From the NCBI RefSeq assembly GCF_900155885.1, contig NZ_FTMB01000001.1, positions 434,001 to 498,000 on the forward strand: a DNA stretch of 64,000 nt. Reading direction: 5' to 3'. Each line of letters opens with the position of its first letter. Position 1 is the stretch's first letter. The stretch is from Rhizobium sp. RU20A (GTDB lineage Bacteria; Pseudomonadota; Alphaproteobacteria; Rhizobiales; Rhizobiaceae). Under the pieces are notes generated by a model, which saw only the letters and a program-made list of their open reading frames with translations, was not told the origin of the DNA and ran no database searches. Below, piece after piece: positions 17,841-27,237 of this stretch. The translations under genes were made by a program, and so were the position numbers.

Positions 17841-18697
17841 AGTTCGCGTTCATTGCAAAGCACCGTTCGATCTGGCCGGTGGCATGGCTCTGCGAAGCGC
17901 TGGGTGTATCGCGTTCCGGCTTTCATGCGTGGTTAAACCGCTCTCCGAGCCAGCATGCTCGGTATGACGAGGCTCTGCTCGACAAGATCAAGGACAGCTT
18001 CAAGGATAGCGACCGCACCTACGGCGCACGGCGTGTCTGGCACGACCTCCTCGCCGAAGGCCTCTCCTGTGGTCTGCATCGCGTCGAGCGTCTCATGCGC
18101 GACAATGCATTGAGAGCAAGGCCGAGACGGCGTGGCTTGCCGAAAGACGACGGTGAGCGCCCGGTCATCATGCCGAATGTGCTAGACCGACAGTTCGCGG
18201 CAGCAAGACCGAACCAGAAGTGGGTGGCCGATTTTACCTATCTATGGACGGCTGAGGGCTGGCTCTATGTGGCCGTCGTCATCGATCTGTTCTCGCGACG
18301 TGTTGTTGGTTGGTCGATGAACACCACCATGACAGCCCAGCTCGTTACAGATGCGTTGATCATGGCCATCTGGCGCAGAGGCAAGCCGGATGCGCTCCTC
18401 CACCATTCTGACCAGGGTAGCCAATACACAAGCGAGCAGTTCCAGCGTCTCATGGCCGACCACGGCATCACATGCTCGATGAGCCGATCCGGCAATGTCT
18501 GGGACAATGCCGCGATGGAAAGCTTCTTCTCATCACTCAAAACGGAAAGGACAACTCGCAAGGTCTATAGGACCAAGGACGATGCAAAGGCGGACGTGTT
18601 CGATTACATCGAGCGCTTCTACAATCCAAAGCGTTGCCATTCGACACTGGGCTACCTCAGCCCTATGGAATTTGAAAACAAGGTGGGATTAGCCTAA
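17837..18697 (+). CDS. IS3-family transposase OrfB (DDE integrase core)
   Basis: The 286-residue protein has an N-terminal HTH_21-like part (FAKHRS...[10 protein letters not shown]) and an rve catalytic core. The DDE residues are in [18 protein letters not shown] and [12 protein letters not shown]. It overlaps the orfA stop as ATGA and is normally expressed as an OrfAB fusion by -1 frameshifting. The frame is intact, so the defect in this copy is confined to orfA. Confidence 0.93.
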   Translation: MKFAFIAKHRSIWPVAWLCEALGVSRSGFHAWLNRSPSQHARYDEALLDKIKDSFKDSDRTYGARRVWHDLLAEGLSCGLHRVERLMRDNALRARPRRRGLPKDDGERPVIMPNVLDRQFAAARPNQKWVADFTYLWTAEGWLYVAVVIDLFSRRVVGWSMNTTMTAQLVTDALIMAIWRRGKPDALLHHSDQGSQYTSEQFQRLMADHGITCSMSRSGNVWDNAAMESFFSSLKTERTTRKVYRTKDDAKADVFDYIERFYNPKRCHSTLGYLSPMEFENKVGLA

Positions 18698-18727
18698 GTC
18701 GGTGTCCGAAAATCCGGCAGCAGGCCA

Positions 18728-19400
18728 ATCCTCATGATGTCGAATTGATCTTTCCCGTCTCTGGACATGGTCGCCCGCGTAAGCATCTGATCCCCGACAC
18801 CCTTTCGGTTTCCGCCGAAACGATGTTGGCGTCTGCAAGCTTGAAGAAGGTCAGTTGGCGCCGTGGCACGAAAGGCCGCCTCACGGCACGGTTTGCCGCA
18901 TTGCGCATCCGGATCGCCGACGGCACGCCGCAGCGCATTCTCGACAAGGGACAACAGCACATGCCGGGCGAAGAAGCCTGGCTGGTTGGCGAATGGCGAT
19001 CAAACGACGAGCGCAAATACTACGTGTCCAACCTGCCGGTCGTTGCGACGTTGAAAGTACTGGCGGCCGCCATCAAGGCGAGATGGGTTTGCGAGCAGGC
19101 GCATCAGCAGATGAAAGAGGAGCTTGGTCTCGACCACTTCGAAGGCCGATCATGGCAAGGGCTACATCGGCACGCTCTGATGACGATCATCGCTTATGCT
19201 TTCCTCCAGCGCCAGAGATTGCAGACTGCAAAGCGGGAAAAAAGAAGCGACAAGGACGCAAGGGGTAACCTGAGCCCACCCTGCCAGGCATCCGTCGAGC
19301 CGTCATCAGCGCCCTCGCCAGACAAATGATGACAACCCGATGTCCCCACTGCAAAGCGCAAATTCGAGCCACAGAGTCTCTTCTGCCAGAGTAGTGCTAA
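18728..19400 (+). pseudogene. 5'-truncated IS701-family transposase and element end
   Basis: The open frame from 18728 to 19329 begins exactly at the IS3 boundary and encodes only the C-terminal half of an IS701-type DDE transposase. Recognisable parts are GHGRPRK, the [10 protein letters not shown] and YYVSNLPV strands, the [33 protein letters not shown] region with the final catalytic Glu, and AYAFLQ. The N-terminal half is absent from the other side of the IS3. The presumed right end of the element is the CTGCCAGAGTAGTG sequence at 19383-19396, followed by a YTAR-like CTAA target. Confidence 0.8.
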
Positions 19401-19426
19401 GACGTCGCAGCAAAGTCTGTTCGGGG

Positions 19427-20290
19427 TTATGGCGGATCTCTGTAGGACATGAATATCTTCGCGATGGGGTCGCCAGACCGCCGCCTGATCTGGCCATGAA
19501 GGTTGTCGCCGTTGTCGGATGCTGCGACCAAGTCAAAGACGAGGCTTTCGCTCCTTTCAATGTTGCCGAGAAAAAAGATATCCCGCCTTTTCAGCGCCTC
19601 TCGGTGGGGGAACCAAGCATCCAGGGCGCGGTCAGCGAGAGCCTGAAATTCTGCAAAATAGAAGAGGCCGGCGCCGTTGAATTCTTGGGACACTGCGGGA
19701 TCGAAGCGGAATGACCGCAAGGGTTCCGTGATCGTAACAGGGATGCCCCAGTGACCTGAAATCCGAGAGTTGCGAATGTCTGCTGCCGTCTTTGCCAATT
19801 GATTGAGCTTATAGGGCCCTGCCTGCGGTACTTGTAGAGCTGTTCGCGCGAGAGACTGATTGCGACCTTTGATTGCGCGATGAACGAAGGCGGAGATCAA
19901 TTCTACCCGTCCGATCTTCCGGTTGGCGACATAAAGGTCGTGGGTCGTCGAGGTCTGGCTGCGCGAGACAGTCGACAGCTCAGAACGAATGGTCAAGATG
20001 GAGTTCGCCTTCACGATGTCGAAGCGAGCTTCGGACAACGATGTTGCGCAGATGGCCGCATAGGCCTCTTCACCGTCGATGGTGCGGAAATCCGCATTGT
20101 TCATGCCAAGATCGCGTGCCAGCATGAGCCAGTGTCGATGCCCCAACTCCTTCATCAGCCAGGTCTCCGACAGGCCATGCGGTGTGAGATGCGGCATGCC
20201 GATCAGTAGGTGGGGCTCAAGCGCGCGATCCATAAGATCGCGGCTCAAGGGTGCCATCGACATGTTGGAGGTGTTGACTGCGAGGTTCAT
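19427..20290 (-). CDS. Pnap_2097 / LnmK-like protein, last gene of the Nit1C operon
   Basis: The 287-residue protein resembles the Pnap_2097 'biosynthesis cluster' family, which shares the double hot-dog fold of LnmK, a bifunctional acyltransferase/decarboxylase. Recognisable phrases are LLIGMPHLTPHGLSETWLMKELGHRHW at the N-terminus and FFLGNIERSESLVFDL near the C-terminus. Its substrate is unknown. It begins three bases after the stop of the flavoprotein gene (TAA gcg ATG), so it belongs to the operon. Its 3' end is only 27 bp from the IS701 remnant, so the operon ends at the mobile-element border. Assignment rests on remembered family features, not on a search. Confidence 0.7.
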   Translation of the reverse strand: MNLAVNTSNMSMAPLSRDLMDRALEPHLLIGMPHLTPHGLSETWLMKELGHRHWLMLARDLGMNNADFRTIDGEEAYAAICATSLSEARFDIVKANSILTIRSELSTVSRSQTSTTHDLYVANRKIGRVELISAFVHRAIKGRNQSLARTALQVPQAGPYKLNQLAKTAADIRNSRISGHWGIPVTITEPLRSFRFDPAVSQEFNGAGLFYFAEFQALADRALDAWFPHREALKRRDIFFLGNIERSESLVFDLVAASDNGDNLHGQIRRRSGDPIAKIFMSYRDPP

Positions 20291-20293
20291 CGC

Positions 20294-21565
20294 TTATCCG
20301 TTCGCTGCTTGTTTCACGGGGGGCTGTGTCTGCTCCAACCGCGTCGCGAGGTGCTCGACAACGTATTCGGCATCCTTGCCGACCGAAAGGAACCTCCCGG
20401 AACCCCAGGTCCAGAGCCATGGAAGCCCCAAAACATAGACACCCTCTACGCCGGTAACGCCGCGATGCTGAACCGGATAACCGGTGCCATCGAAGATAGG
20501 CAATCCGACATAGGACCAGTCCGGCGTGAAGCCTGTGGCCCAGATGACCGACGTGATGCCTTCCGCTCCAAGATCCAGTTCGATCGTTTCGCCTTGTGGC
20601 TCCCAGACCGGCACATAAGGGCTGCCGGCTGGAGCATCGATGCCCTTTTCCGCAATGTATCGGTCGATGAGGGCGTTGATGCCATTATAGACGCGGTCGG
20701 CGCCATCGAGATTGCTCTTGAGGTTAGGTTCGAACAGCATCTTGCCGGCGGAAACGCCGGTCATGCGGCCATAAAGCGCCATGCCCTCAACCGCGAACTT
20801 TCGAAGATCGATATCGCGCCCGCCATCGCGGCCGGTGAGATAATGGTTGGTGTCGTGCTTCTTTTTAGACATTCCGTCATGGGCGATGGTGATGTCGTAT
20901 TGGCCGATATCGGCCAGCCAGTCGACGACGTCGCGACCCCGGTAAAAACGGGCGCAGCGCGGGGCATTGCCGGTGACCATATGCACCTTGCGGCCAGCCA
21001 GATGCAGATCTTCGGCAATCTGGCAGCCCGACTGACCGGAGCCGACGACAATAACGCCGCCCGGCGGCAATTGAGACGGGTTGCGGTAGTCCGCCGTGTG
21101 GATCTGGGTCACGCTGTCAGGGAGACGCTCTGCAGCACGCGGCACAAAGGGCTGGCTGTAGAGGCTCGTAGCGAGGATGACACTGTCGGCGGTAACGGTG
21201 CCGGCAGAGGATTCGATGCGGAAGATATTTCCGACCTTCTCCAGCGCGGTAACGCTCGTGCCTTCGAAGACAGGCGCATCGACCTTTTTGACGAAGCGGT
21301 CGACATAGGCGAGGATCTCGTCTTTCACCATGAAGCCATGCGGATCGGCGCCGTCATAGGGGTGGTCGGGTAGCTGGCACTGCCAGTTCGGGGTGACGAG
21401 GCAAAACGCATCCCAGCGCTCGTTCTTCCATTTGTGCGCTGCCGTTTTCTTCTCGAAGACGACATGGTCGAGCCCATGTTTCTTGAGATAATGGCTGGCA
21501 GAGAGGCCGGCCTGGCCGCCCCCCACCACGACGGCGCTATAATGGGATTTCAGAGATTTGCTCAT
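20294..21565 (-). CDS. MSMEG_0569-family flavin-dependent oxidoreductase (FMO-like)
   Basis: The 423-residue protein has two Rossmann dinucleotide motifs in the order of flavin monooxygenases: VVVGGGQAGLSASHYL at the N-terminus for FAD and VIVVGSGQSGCQIAEDL near residue 170 for NADPH. The C-terminal IWATGFTPDWSYVGLP carries the ATG/FATGY-like element. It is the NitG-type flavoprotein of Nit1C clusters; the reaction is unknown. The start at 21565 is favoured by an AAAGG site and by the conserved N-terminus; a longer frame from 21601 exists. It lies 11 bp after the MSMEG_0570-like gene. Confidence 0.88.
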   Translation of the reverse strand: MSKSLKSHYSAVVVGGGQAGLSASHYLKKHGLDHVVFEKKTAAHKWKNERWDAFCLVTPNWQCQLPDHPYDGADPHGFMVKDEILAYVDRFVKKVDAPVFEGTSVTALEKVGNIFRIESSAGTVTADSVILATSLYSQPFVPRAAERLPDSVTQIHTADYRNPSQLPPGGVIVVGSGQSGCQIAEDLHLAGRKVHMVTGNAPRCARFYRGRDVVDWLADIGQYDITIAHDGMSKKKHDTNHYLTGRDGGRDIDLRKFAVEGMALYGRMTGVSAGKMLFEPNLKSNLDGADRVYNGINALIDRYIAEKGIDAPAGSPYVPVWEPQGETIELDLGAEGITSVIWATGFTPDWSYVGLPIFDGTGYPVQHRGVTGVEGVYVLGLPWLWTWGSGRFLSVGKDAEYVVEHLATRLEQTQPPVKQAANG

Positions 21566-21576
21566 TGGATGGCCTT

Positions 21577-21864
21577 TCACAGGATGAATGTCTTGCAGCA
21601 AACGCGCGCATCCGCTTGATCGAGGAAGGGGGTTGCTGCTGCTTCGATGCGAGCGAGCTGGTTGTTTGCGGCCGAACAGGAAAATCCGTATTTGGCGGCG
21701 ACCCGGTCACTGGCGATGGTGAGCGCCTGTCGGCTGCGCTCGACAAAATCCGCGACCGGATAGGTTTCACCCTCAGCGAAGAAATCGCGGATGATCAGCG
21801 AGGGCGAATAACAGGTCTCTTCCTCGCCATTGGGCCAGGTGATGACAAAGCGCATCTCAGGCAT
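21577..21864 (-). CDS. MSMEG_0570-family small protein
   Basis: The 95-residue protein begins MPEMRFVITWPNGEEETCYSPSLIIRDFF, the signature of the small 'nitrogen starvation response' family found only in this cluster. It has no known fold assignment that I can support; the pattern TCYSPS is conserved in the family. It overlaps the glycosyltransferase gene upstream by eight bases, so the two are coupled. Confidence 0.85.
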   Translation of the reverse strand: MPEMRFVITWPNGEEETCYSPSLIIRDFFAEGETYPVADFVERSRQALTIASDRVAAKYGFSCSAANNQLARIEAAATPFLDQADARVCCKTFIL

Positions 21865-23029
21865 GAGCTGTCTCCTTCACTGTTGCATAGGTTGAAAGGT
21901 GGGCCTGTGCGACACGTTGCCAGGTGAAGCGCCCCGCGACCTCCACGCCACGCGGGATGACTTGGTTGCGGATCTCAGGCATCAGGGCCATGGCCATGGC
22001 TTCGGCAATCGAAGCGGAGTGGCGGGGATCGCACCAGAGGGCATCGTCGTGGCCGAGATATTCGGTAAAGGGGGCGATCGAGGGGACGATAGCGGGAACG
22101 CCGGAGGCCATTGCCTCCAGCACGACGAGGCCGAAACCTTCCTTCAGCGAGGGGAAAACCAGCGCGTCGGCGAGCCTGTAGAGGTTCGGCATATCGTCAT
22201 CGGACACCGCACCAATGACGTGGACAGCGGCGGCATCATCGCGCAGGGCCCGCAAATGGGACTCGAATTCCGACCGATAATCCCGATGGTCGAGCAGCGA
22301 GACGCCGCCGGCGATGACCAATTGTGCGTCCGGTTTCACGGCCCGCAACTGCCGGAAGGCATCCAGAATGCCGATTGTGTTTTTGCGCGCCTCAATGCCG
22401 CCGATGCTGAGGAAAACCGGGCCGGCATGGAGACCGAGCCGGTCTCGCAGCGCCGTTTGCTCGCCGCTCCAGGCGGGGACAAATCTTTTGCTGTCGACGC
22501 CATTGCCGACGACTGTGGCCTCCACGCCGAGGCTGTCACGCAAGGCGGCCTGCCACAGGCTGCTAACGGCGAGGTATGCATCGGCCGCACGGATCGAGCG
22601 GTCCTGAAGGGCCATCAGGCGCTTGTCTTCGAACTGGTCGATATGATGGACGGTGCGCACGAAGCCGGGAATCAGGCCGCGCGCTTTCAGGGTCGCCAAC
22701 GCATTGCTGGAAATGCCGTCATGGGCATGGAAGACATCGAAAGCGCGATATTCCCCCGGTTCGAAATATCTGACGTAGTCGGCAATGCGCTGCTCGACCA
22801 TCTCAGTCACATCCGGGAGGGGAGGCGGCACCGGAAAACAGGCCGTGCGACAGGCGGGCAGGCGAAAAAAGCCCGTTCCCATTGAATCTGGCGCGTGCAG
22901 GGTGACGGTATGACCAAGCGCCGTCAACGCTTCGGAAAGCTGCATGGCATGCACGACGCCGCCGCGCGGATTTGTGGAATGGGTCAGCATGGCGATCCGC
23001 AAAGGTCTTGGGATATGGTGACGGGTCAT
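21857..23029 (-). CDS. MSMEG_0565-family glycosyltransferase (GT4 fold)
   Basis: The 390-residue protein is a GT-B enzyme. The N-terminal domain begins RIAMLTHSTNPRGGVVHAMQLSEAL; the C-terminal donor-binding domain has ISIGGIEARKN and the GT4 motif KEGFGLVVLEAMASGVPAIV. It is the cluster-specific glycosyltransferase that accompanies Nit1 nitrilases. Its presence suggests that the pathway makes a glycosylated product or uses a sugar-bearing intermediate. The start overlaps the stop of the AIR-synthase-like gene as ATGA. Confidence 0.88.
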   Translation of the reverse strand: MTRHHIPRPLRIAMLTHSTNPRGGVVHAMQLSEALTALGHTVTLHAPDSMGTGFFRLPACRTACFPVPPPLPDVTEMVEQRIADYVRYFEPGEYRAFDVFHAHDGISSNALATLKARGLIPGFVRTVHHIDQFEDKRLMALQDRSIRAADAYLAVSSLWQAALRDSLGVEATVVGNGVDSKRFVPAWSGEQTALRDRLGLHAGPVFLSIGGIEARKNTIGILDAFRQLRAVKPDAQLVIAGGVSLLDHRDYRSEFESHLRALRDDAAAVHVIGAVSDDDMPNLYRLADALVFPSLKEGFGLVVLEAMASGVPAIVPSIAPFTEYLGHDDALWCDPRHSASIAEAMAMALMPEIRNQVIPRGVEVAGRFTWQRVAQAHLSTYATVKETAHA

Positions 23030-24000
23030 TGGGAATGCTCCGTCGGGCCAAGCTGCATGAGGGGTGTCGTCGCATGGTCACGGATGACGGTACGATTGGT
23101 GCCATCGGTGATCGCAACAGTGCTGCCCGGCAGCACAGAGCCAATGACGGCGGCGGAAATGTTTCGCGTTGCGAACCGGTGAAGTACCGGTTGGACGTTG
23201 TCGGGCGAGACCGAGAGGAGGTAGCCGAAGCTTGGAAAGGTTGCCAGCCAGCGGTCGAGGCTGACGCCTGATGGCAGCGGAATTGCAGTCACATCGATAT
23301 CGATGCCGACACTGGAACATTCGGCCAGCATGATCGCCGTGCCGACGATGCCGCCCTGGCTGATGTCCTTTGCGGCAAGGCAAAGCCCAGCCTCGGCTAT
23401 CTGCGGCAGGATGTCGAGATCGCCACGAAGCCGCTCGGCTGGCGCGTCGGTCGCGGCTTCCCAGTTGTCGAAGGGCGCACGGTAGCGACCGCGATGATCG
23501 ACAGCGGCAATCAGCATGTCGCCAGGGCGGGCGTCGAAGCTGGTGAGCAGGCGTTTTGCGCGCCCGACAATGGCAACCGACAATTGACCCCGATCGGTGC
23601 GGATATTGGTGTGGCCACCGACGATCGGCACGCCATAGGCCTCAGCCGCCGCCCGCATGCCATCGAGAAGCGGGGCGGCTCCCACTTCGCCATCGGCCCA
23701 GACGGCATCGACCACGGCAAACGGCCGGCCGCCCATGGCGACGACGTCGGAGATGTTCACCATGACGCCGCACCATCCGGCAAACCAGGGATCGGCGGCG
23801 ACGAAGGCATTCATGAAGCCTTCGATGGCAAACAGCAGATAGCCGTCTCCGTCGGGCAGGGCTGCGCAGTCGTCCCCCACGGCTACGGCCTTGTCCTTGA
23901 CGCCAAGCCGCGCGGTAACGCCGCCGATATCGTGTTTGGCCGCGATCCCGCTGCTGGATCGCAGCTTTTCCGCTAGCGTGCCGAGGTCGACATCCGCCAT
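23026..24000 (-). CDS. Sll0787-family AIR synthase-like protein
   Basis: The 324-residue protein has the PurM/ThiL/HypE fold: the N-terminal glycine/Asp-rich segment VAVGDDCAALPDGDGYLLFAIEG, then NISDVVAMGGRPFAVVDAVWA, and the C-terminal AIRS_C domain with AKDISQGGIVGTAIMLAECS. Members of this superfamily use ATP to activate amides or acids, which could mean activation of the amide or acid formed from a nitrile. That is inference. The start at 24000 (MADVDLGTLAEKL) is chosen because the upstream extension of the frame shadows the GNAT gene. Confidence 0.87.
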   Translation of the reverse strand: MADVDLGTLAEKLRSSSGIAAKHDIGGVTARLGVKDKAVAVGDDCAALPDGDGYLLFAIEGFMNAFVAADPWFAGWCGVMVNISDVVAMGGRPFAVVDAVWADGEVGAAPLLDGMRAAAEAYGVPIVGGHTNIRTDRGQLSVAIVGRAKRLLTSFDARPGDMLIAAVDHRGRYRAPFDNWEAATDAPAERLRGDLDILPQIAEAGLCLAAKDISQGGIVGTAIMLAECSSVGIDIDVTAIPLPSGVSLDRWLATFPSFGYLLSVSPDNVQPVLHRFATRNISAAVIGSVLPGSTVAITDGTNRTVIRDHATTPLMQLGPTEHSQ

Positions 24001-24002
24001 TC

Positions 24003-24545
24003 TCAAGCCGCCCGTTTGGCGAGCGCCACGAAACCGGCCTCCGGCGTGGCGCAGGGGGGATATCGGCTGAGATCCGCCTTCATCCGCAAGTGCGGTTTGC
24101 CGTAGACCTCGAATTCCTCCACCACATCCCAGTGCAGGCGGCGAAAGAGCAGGCCGTTCTGTACCTGAACATTGGCCAGGAACGTATGGCAGCCCATGGC
24201 ATTCGCGGAGGAGACGGCAAGCCGGATCAGCGTGGCGCCAAGCGCACCGATCTTGCGGAAATCCTCGTGCACGGCGAGGCGCGCCCCCCACCAGACACCC
24301 GGCTGTTCCTCATGGATGCGCACCGTGCCGACCACCCGGTCGGCGGCAACGCCGAGCATGGAAAGCGCAACGATGGGCGTGGCATAGTCGTCGATGGCGT
24401 CCCGGTCGTCTGTCTCAAAGATCTGCTGTTCGCGGCAGAAGACATCCCGGCGAAGGGCATGGGCCTCGTCACGCTCCCACGCGGATGTGGCAAACTTCAC
24501 CTGATATTCACTGGTGCGGAAGGGTGAGAACGGTTCGATGATCAT
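24003..24545 (-). CDS. MSMEG_0567/Sll0786-family GNAT N-acetyltransferase
   Basis: The 180-residue protein has a GNAT core: VVGTVRIHEE, WWGARLAVHEDFRKIGALGATLIRLAVSSANAMGC (acetyl-CoA binding region) and FLANVQVQNGLLFRRLHWDVV. This family is confined to Nit1C-type clusters. The acceptor amine is unknown. It overlaps the radical SAM gene upstream as ATGA and is separated from the next gene by two bases. Confidence 0.88.
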   Translation of the reverse strand: MIIEPFSPFRTSEYQVKFATSAWERDEAHALRRDVFCREQQIFETDDRDAIDDYATPIVALSMLGVAADRVVGTVRIHEEQPGVWWGARLAVHEDFRKIGALGATLIRLAVSSANAMGCHTFLANVQVQNGLLFRRLHWDVVEEFEVYGKPHLRMKADLSRYPPCATPEAGFVALAKRAA

Positions 24546-25660
24546 TTCGTCAGCATTCTCTCATAGGTGGAAAGGGCAGAGCAGGCACCGCATTTGCCGC
24601 AGCCCGCCTTGATGTCGACGGCCTTCAGGCCGCTTTCGACAAGCAGTTTCGACAAGGGCCCGAGGATCGAGTGCATGAATTCTGGTTTCGGCGCGGGATG
24701 GCTTTCGAGTGGCGTGCCCGAGATCGGCACGAAGGGCACGACGAAGGGATAGACGCCGATGGCGACAAGCTTTTCGCAGATGTCGAGGATGGCTTCGCGC
24801 GTGTCTCCAAGGCCTGCCAGGATATAGGTGGAGACCTGTCCGCGCCCGAATACGGTGACCGCCGCCTTGAACGAGGCCATGTATTTCTCGATGCCGACCT
24901 GCGCCTTGCCCGGCATGATGCGGGCGCGGATTGCTGCTGTCACGACTTCCAGATGCATGCCGAGCGCATCGACGCCGGCCTCCTTCATCCGTGAAAACCA
25001 GATATCGTCTTCCGGCGGCTCGCATTGTGCTTGAATGGGAATATCGACGGCGGCCTTGATGGCGCGCGCACTCTCTGCCAGCACGGCGGCGCCCCGATCG
25101 TCACCCTTCGGCGTGCCCGTGGTCATCACCATATGCTTGACGCCATCAAGCTCGACGGCCGCCTTGGCGACTTCTGCCAACTGCGCCGGCGTCTTGTGGG
25201 CGATGGTGCGGCCAGCCGCCAGAGATTGGCCTATAGCGCAGAACTGACAGGTTTTCGTCCGGCTCTGATAGCGAATGCAGGTCTGCAGGACAGTGGTGGC
25301 GAGCACATCGCGTCCGTGCAGCACGGCGATCTGCGAATAGGGAATGCCGTCTTCCGTCGAGCGCTCGTAAAAGCGGGGGCGCAGGGGAAACGAGACTTCG
25401 CCGATAACCCGGCCGTCACGGCTGATGCGGCTGTTTCCAGCTTCATCCGGTTTTTCGACAAGATAGGGGCTTTCGAAGGCGGGCGCGGTGTGAACAGGCA
25501 CCATGACTGTCATGCCGTCGATGGTCAGCGCCTTGTGATCGGAAGGGCCGGCACCGCCGCGGCGGCTTTCGTGACCGGCCTTGGGATCAACGAACCTCGC
25601 GCCGAACGATTGCAATTCGTTGATCAGTGTTTCCGTCGAAAGCTGGGGTCTGGTGTCCAT
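24542..25660 (-). CDS. MSMEG_0568-family radical SAM protein
   Basis: The 372-residue protein holds a radical-SAM TIM barrel, but the cluster motif is C128-x9-C138-x2-C141 (within [15 protein letters not shown]) rather than the usual Cx3Cx2C. A second Cys group, C354-x2-C357-x2-C360 (CGKCGAC), closes the C-terminus and may hold an auxiliary Fe-S cluster. The core resembles the BioB/ThiH branch, with [10 protein letters not shown] and QCEPPEDD. The start at 25660 is supported by conserved N-terminal sequence ([15 protein letters not shown]), which makes a real 74-base overlap with the nitrilase gene. The reaction is unknown. Confidence 0.9.
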   Translation of the reverse strand: MDTRPQLSTETLINELQSFGARFVDPKAGHESRRGGAGPSDHKALTIDGMTVMVPVHTAPAFESPYLVEKPDEAGNSRISRDGRVIGEVSFPLRPRFYERSTEDGIPYSQIAVLHGRDVLATTVLQTCIRYQSRTKTCQFCAIGQSLAAGRTIAHKTPAQLAEVAKAAVELDGVKHMVMTTGTPKGDDRGAAVLAESARAIKAAVDIPIQAQCEPPEDDIWFSRMKEAGVDALGMHLEVVTAAIRARIMPGKAQVGIEKYMASFKAAVTVFGRGQVSTYILAGLGDTREAILDICEKLVAIGVYPFVVPFVPISGTPLESHPAPKPEFMHSILGPLSKLLVESGLKAVDIKAGCGKCGACSALSTYERMLTK

Positions 25661-26630
25661 CGGTAGTGTTCCCTGTCGGTGCGGTTTCGAGGAAAGGATG
25701 GGCTGTCACCATCGGGTTTGCCGGGCGATCATCGACGACGAGATGCAGCAGTTCGGGGCGCGCATAGTGGCCAACGGAATCCATCATCCGCTTGCGCTTG
25801 AGGATGAGGCTCATGTCGAGATCGGCAATAAGGATGCCTTCGCCCTCCGTGATCGGGGCGGCCAGATGTTTGCCCTCGGGCGAGATGATCGCCGTCATGC
25901 AGCCACCGCGTAGAGCCTTCTGCAGTCCTTCGTCCGAGGTGATCGACTTAATCTGCTCGTCGCTCAGCCAGCCCGTGGCGTTGACGACGAAACAGCCGCT
26001 TTCCAGCGCATGGTGGCGGATGGTGACTTCCATCTGGTCGGCGAAGATCTGCCCGACCATCGAGCCCGGGAACTGCGCGACATGGATTTCCTCATGCTGG
26101 GCCATCAGCGCGTAGCGGGCGAGCGGATTGTAGTGCTCCCAGCAGGCAAGCGCGCCGATGCGGCCGATTCTGCTTGCGACCACTTTCAGGCCCGACGCAT
26201 CGCCCTGGCCCCAGATCATTCGCTCATGGAAGGTCGGGGTGATCTTGCGCCGCTTGAGAACGAGGGCGCCATCCGCATCGAACACCAATTGCGTATTATA
26301 AAGCGTGCCGTGATGCCGTTCGTTGACGCCAAGCGCCACGACGATGCCATGTTCGCGGGCTGCTGCGGCAACTGCGTCGGTCGTAGCACCGGGCACCGTG
26401 ACCGCTTCCTCGTAGAGGCGCAGATGCTCACGGCCGGAGAGAACCGGGGGCAGGACGAACGAAAAATAGGGATACCAGGGGACGAATGTCTCCGGGAAAA
26501 CGATCAGCTCCGCGCCCTTGGAGGCGGCCTCGCGGATCGTTTCCAGCACGCGGGCCAGCGTCTTGTCGCGGGAGGTGAGATCCGGCGCGATCTGTGCGGC
26601 GGCGGCCCGAACGGTCCTGTTGACGGCCAT
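25587..26630 (-). CDS. Nit1-type nitrilase (Sll0784/MSMEG_0566 family)
   Basis: The 347-residue carbon-nitrogen hydrolase shows the full catalytic triad: Glu47 in [11 protein letters not shown], Lys129 in [10 protein letters not shown] and Cys163 in [14 protein letters not shown]. It belongs to the nitrilase 1 branch that includes the Synechocystis enzyme Nit6803, which hydrolyses nitriles to acids and ammonia in vitro. The natural substrate is not known; the cluster is required for growth on cyanide in some pseudomonads. It is the second gene of the operon and overlaps the radical SAM gene. Confidence 0.95.
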   Translation of the reverse strand: MAVNRTVRAAAAQIAPDLTSRDKTLARVLETIREAASKGAELIVFPETFVPWYPYFSFVLPPVLSGREHLRLYEEAVTVPGATTDAVAAAAREHGIVVALGVNERHHGTLYNTQLVFDADGALVLKRRKITPTFHERMIWGQGDASGLKVVASRIGRIGALACWEHYNPLARYALMAQHEEIHVAQFPGSMVGQIFADQMEVTIRHHALESGCFVVNATGWLSDEQIKSITSDEGLQKALRGGCMTAIISPEGKHLAAPITEGEGILIADLDMSLILKRKRMMDSVGHYARPELLHLVVDDRPANPMVTAHPFLETAPTGNTTDGHQTPAFDGNTDQRIAIVRREVR

Positions 26631-26711
26631 GACGACTTCCTTGAATTGAGGTGAAGGAGGCGGAGCGGACCCCGCCTTCCGAACGCGCGCTTTAGCTCGG
26701 GGTGGCTCGGG

Positions 26712-27194
26712 TCAGAGCGTCCAGGTATCGAGAATGACTGCGCCGGCGCGGCGATGGATCAGCATGAGATCCAGCACATCGAGCGGGCTGATGGGCGTGA
26801 TGCCGGGGATCAATGACGGCTCGCCATGGCCATAAAGGGCCTGCAGGGCGAACCGGCAGGCATAGACCTTGCCGCCTTCTTCGAGAAACCCCTTGATCTG
26901 GTTGTTGAAGTTGAGGTGGCCTGGAAAGGCTTCCGAACCGAGTTTGGGGAAACCGCGCTGGATGCCGAGCGTGACGCCGGGGCCGTAGAGCAGAATGGAT
27001 GTGTCATATCCCTTGCGCTTCAAGCGCTTGGCCTGGAGCAGGTTGACGAGGCCGATCGAGCCTTCGAAGGCAACGGTGTGGAAGGTGATGAGGGCTTTCT
27101 CGCCTTCCAGGGCCTGCACATCTTCAAAGACCTTTTCTTCGTAATCGACGAAGAAGTCTCCATCAGCGTGGGCCGGTGCGGTGATTGCGGGCAT
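26712..27194 (-). CDS. MSMEG_0572/Sll0783-family nitrogen starvation response protein
   Basis: The 160-residue protein is the first gene of the operon. It has a DsrE-like look: [31 protein letters not shown] at the start of the core and [19 protein letters not shown] after it. Sll0783 of Synechocystis is strongly induced by nitrogen starvation and affects PHB accumulation; its chemistry is unknown. The start at 27194 is chosen for the CAGGAG site seven bases upstream. A longer frame from 27224 exists. Confidence 0.88.
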   Translation of the reverse strand: MPAITAPAHADGDFFVDYEEKVFEDVQALEGEKALITFHTVAFEGSIGLVNLLQAKRLKRKGYDTSILLYGPGVTLGIQRGFPKLGSEAFPGHLNFNNQIKGFLEEGGKVYACRFALQALYGHGEPSLIPGITPISPLDVLDLMLIHRRAGAVILDTWTL

Positions 27195-27237
27195 TGAATG
27201 GCTCCTGTGTTGAGGTCGGCCCAAGGCGGGCCACTAC

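Larger units (their letters stand above)
17487..18727 (+). mobile_element. IS3-family insertion sequence
   Basis: The element is bounded by 29-bp imperfect terminal inverted repeats, 17487-17515 and 18699-18727, which agree at 26 positions and begin TGGCCTGCTGCCGG. Inside are orfA and orfB in the usual overlapping arrangement, with an A6G slippery site at 17801-17807. The 3-bp flanks differ (AAC on the left, ATC on the right), so no target duplication remains. The right end cuts into an IS701-family transposase. Confidence 0.92.
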
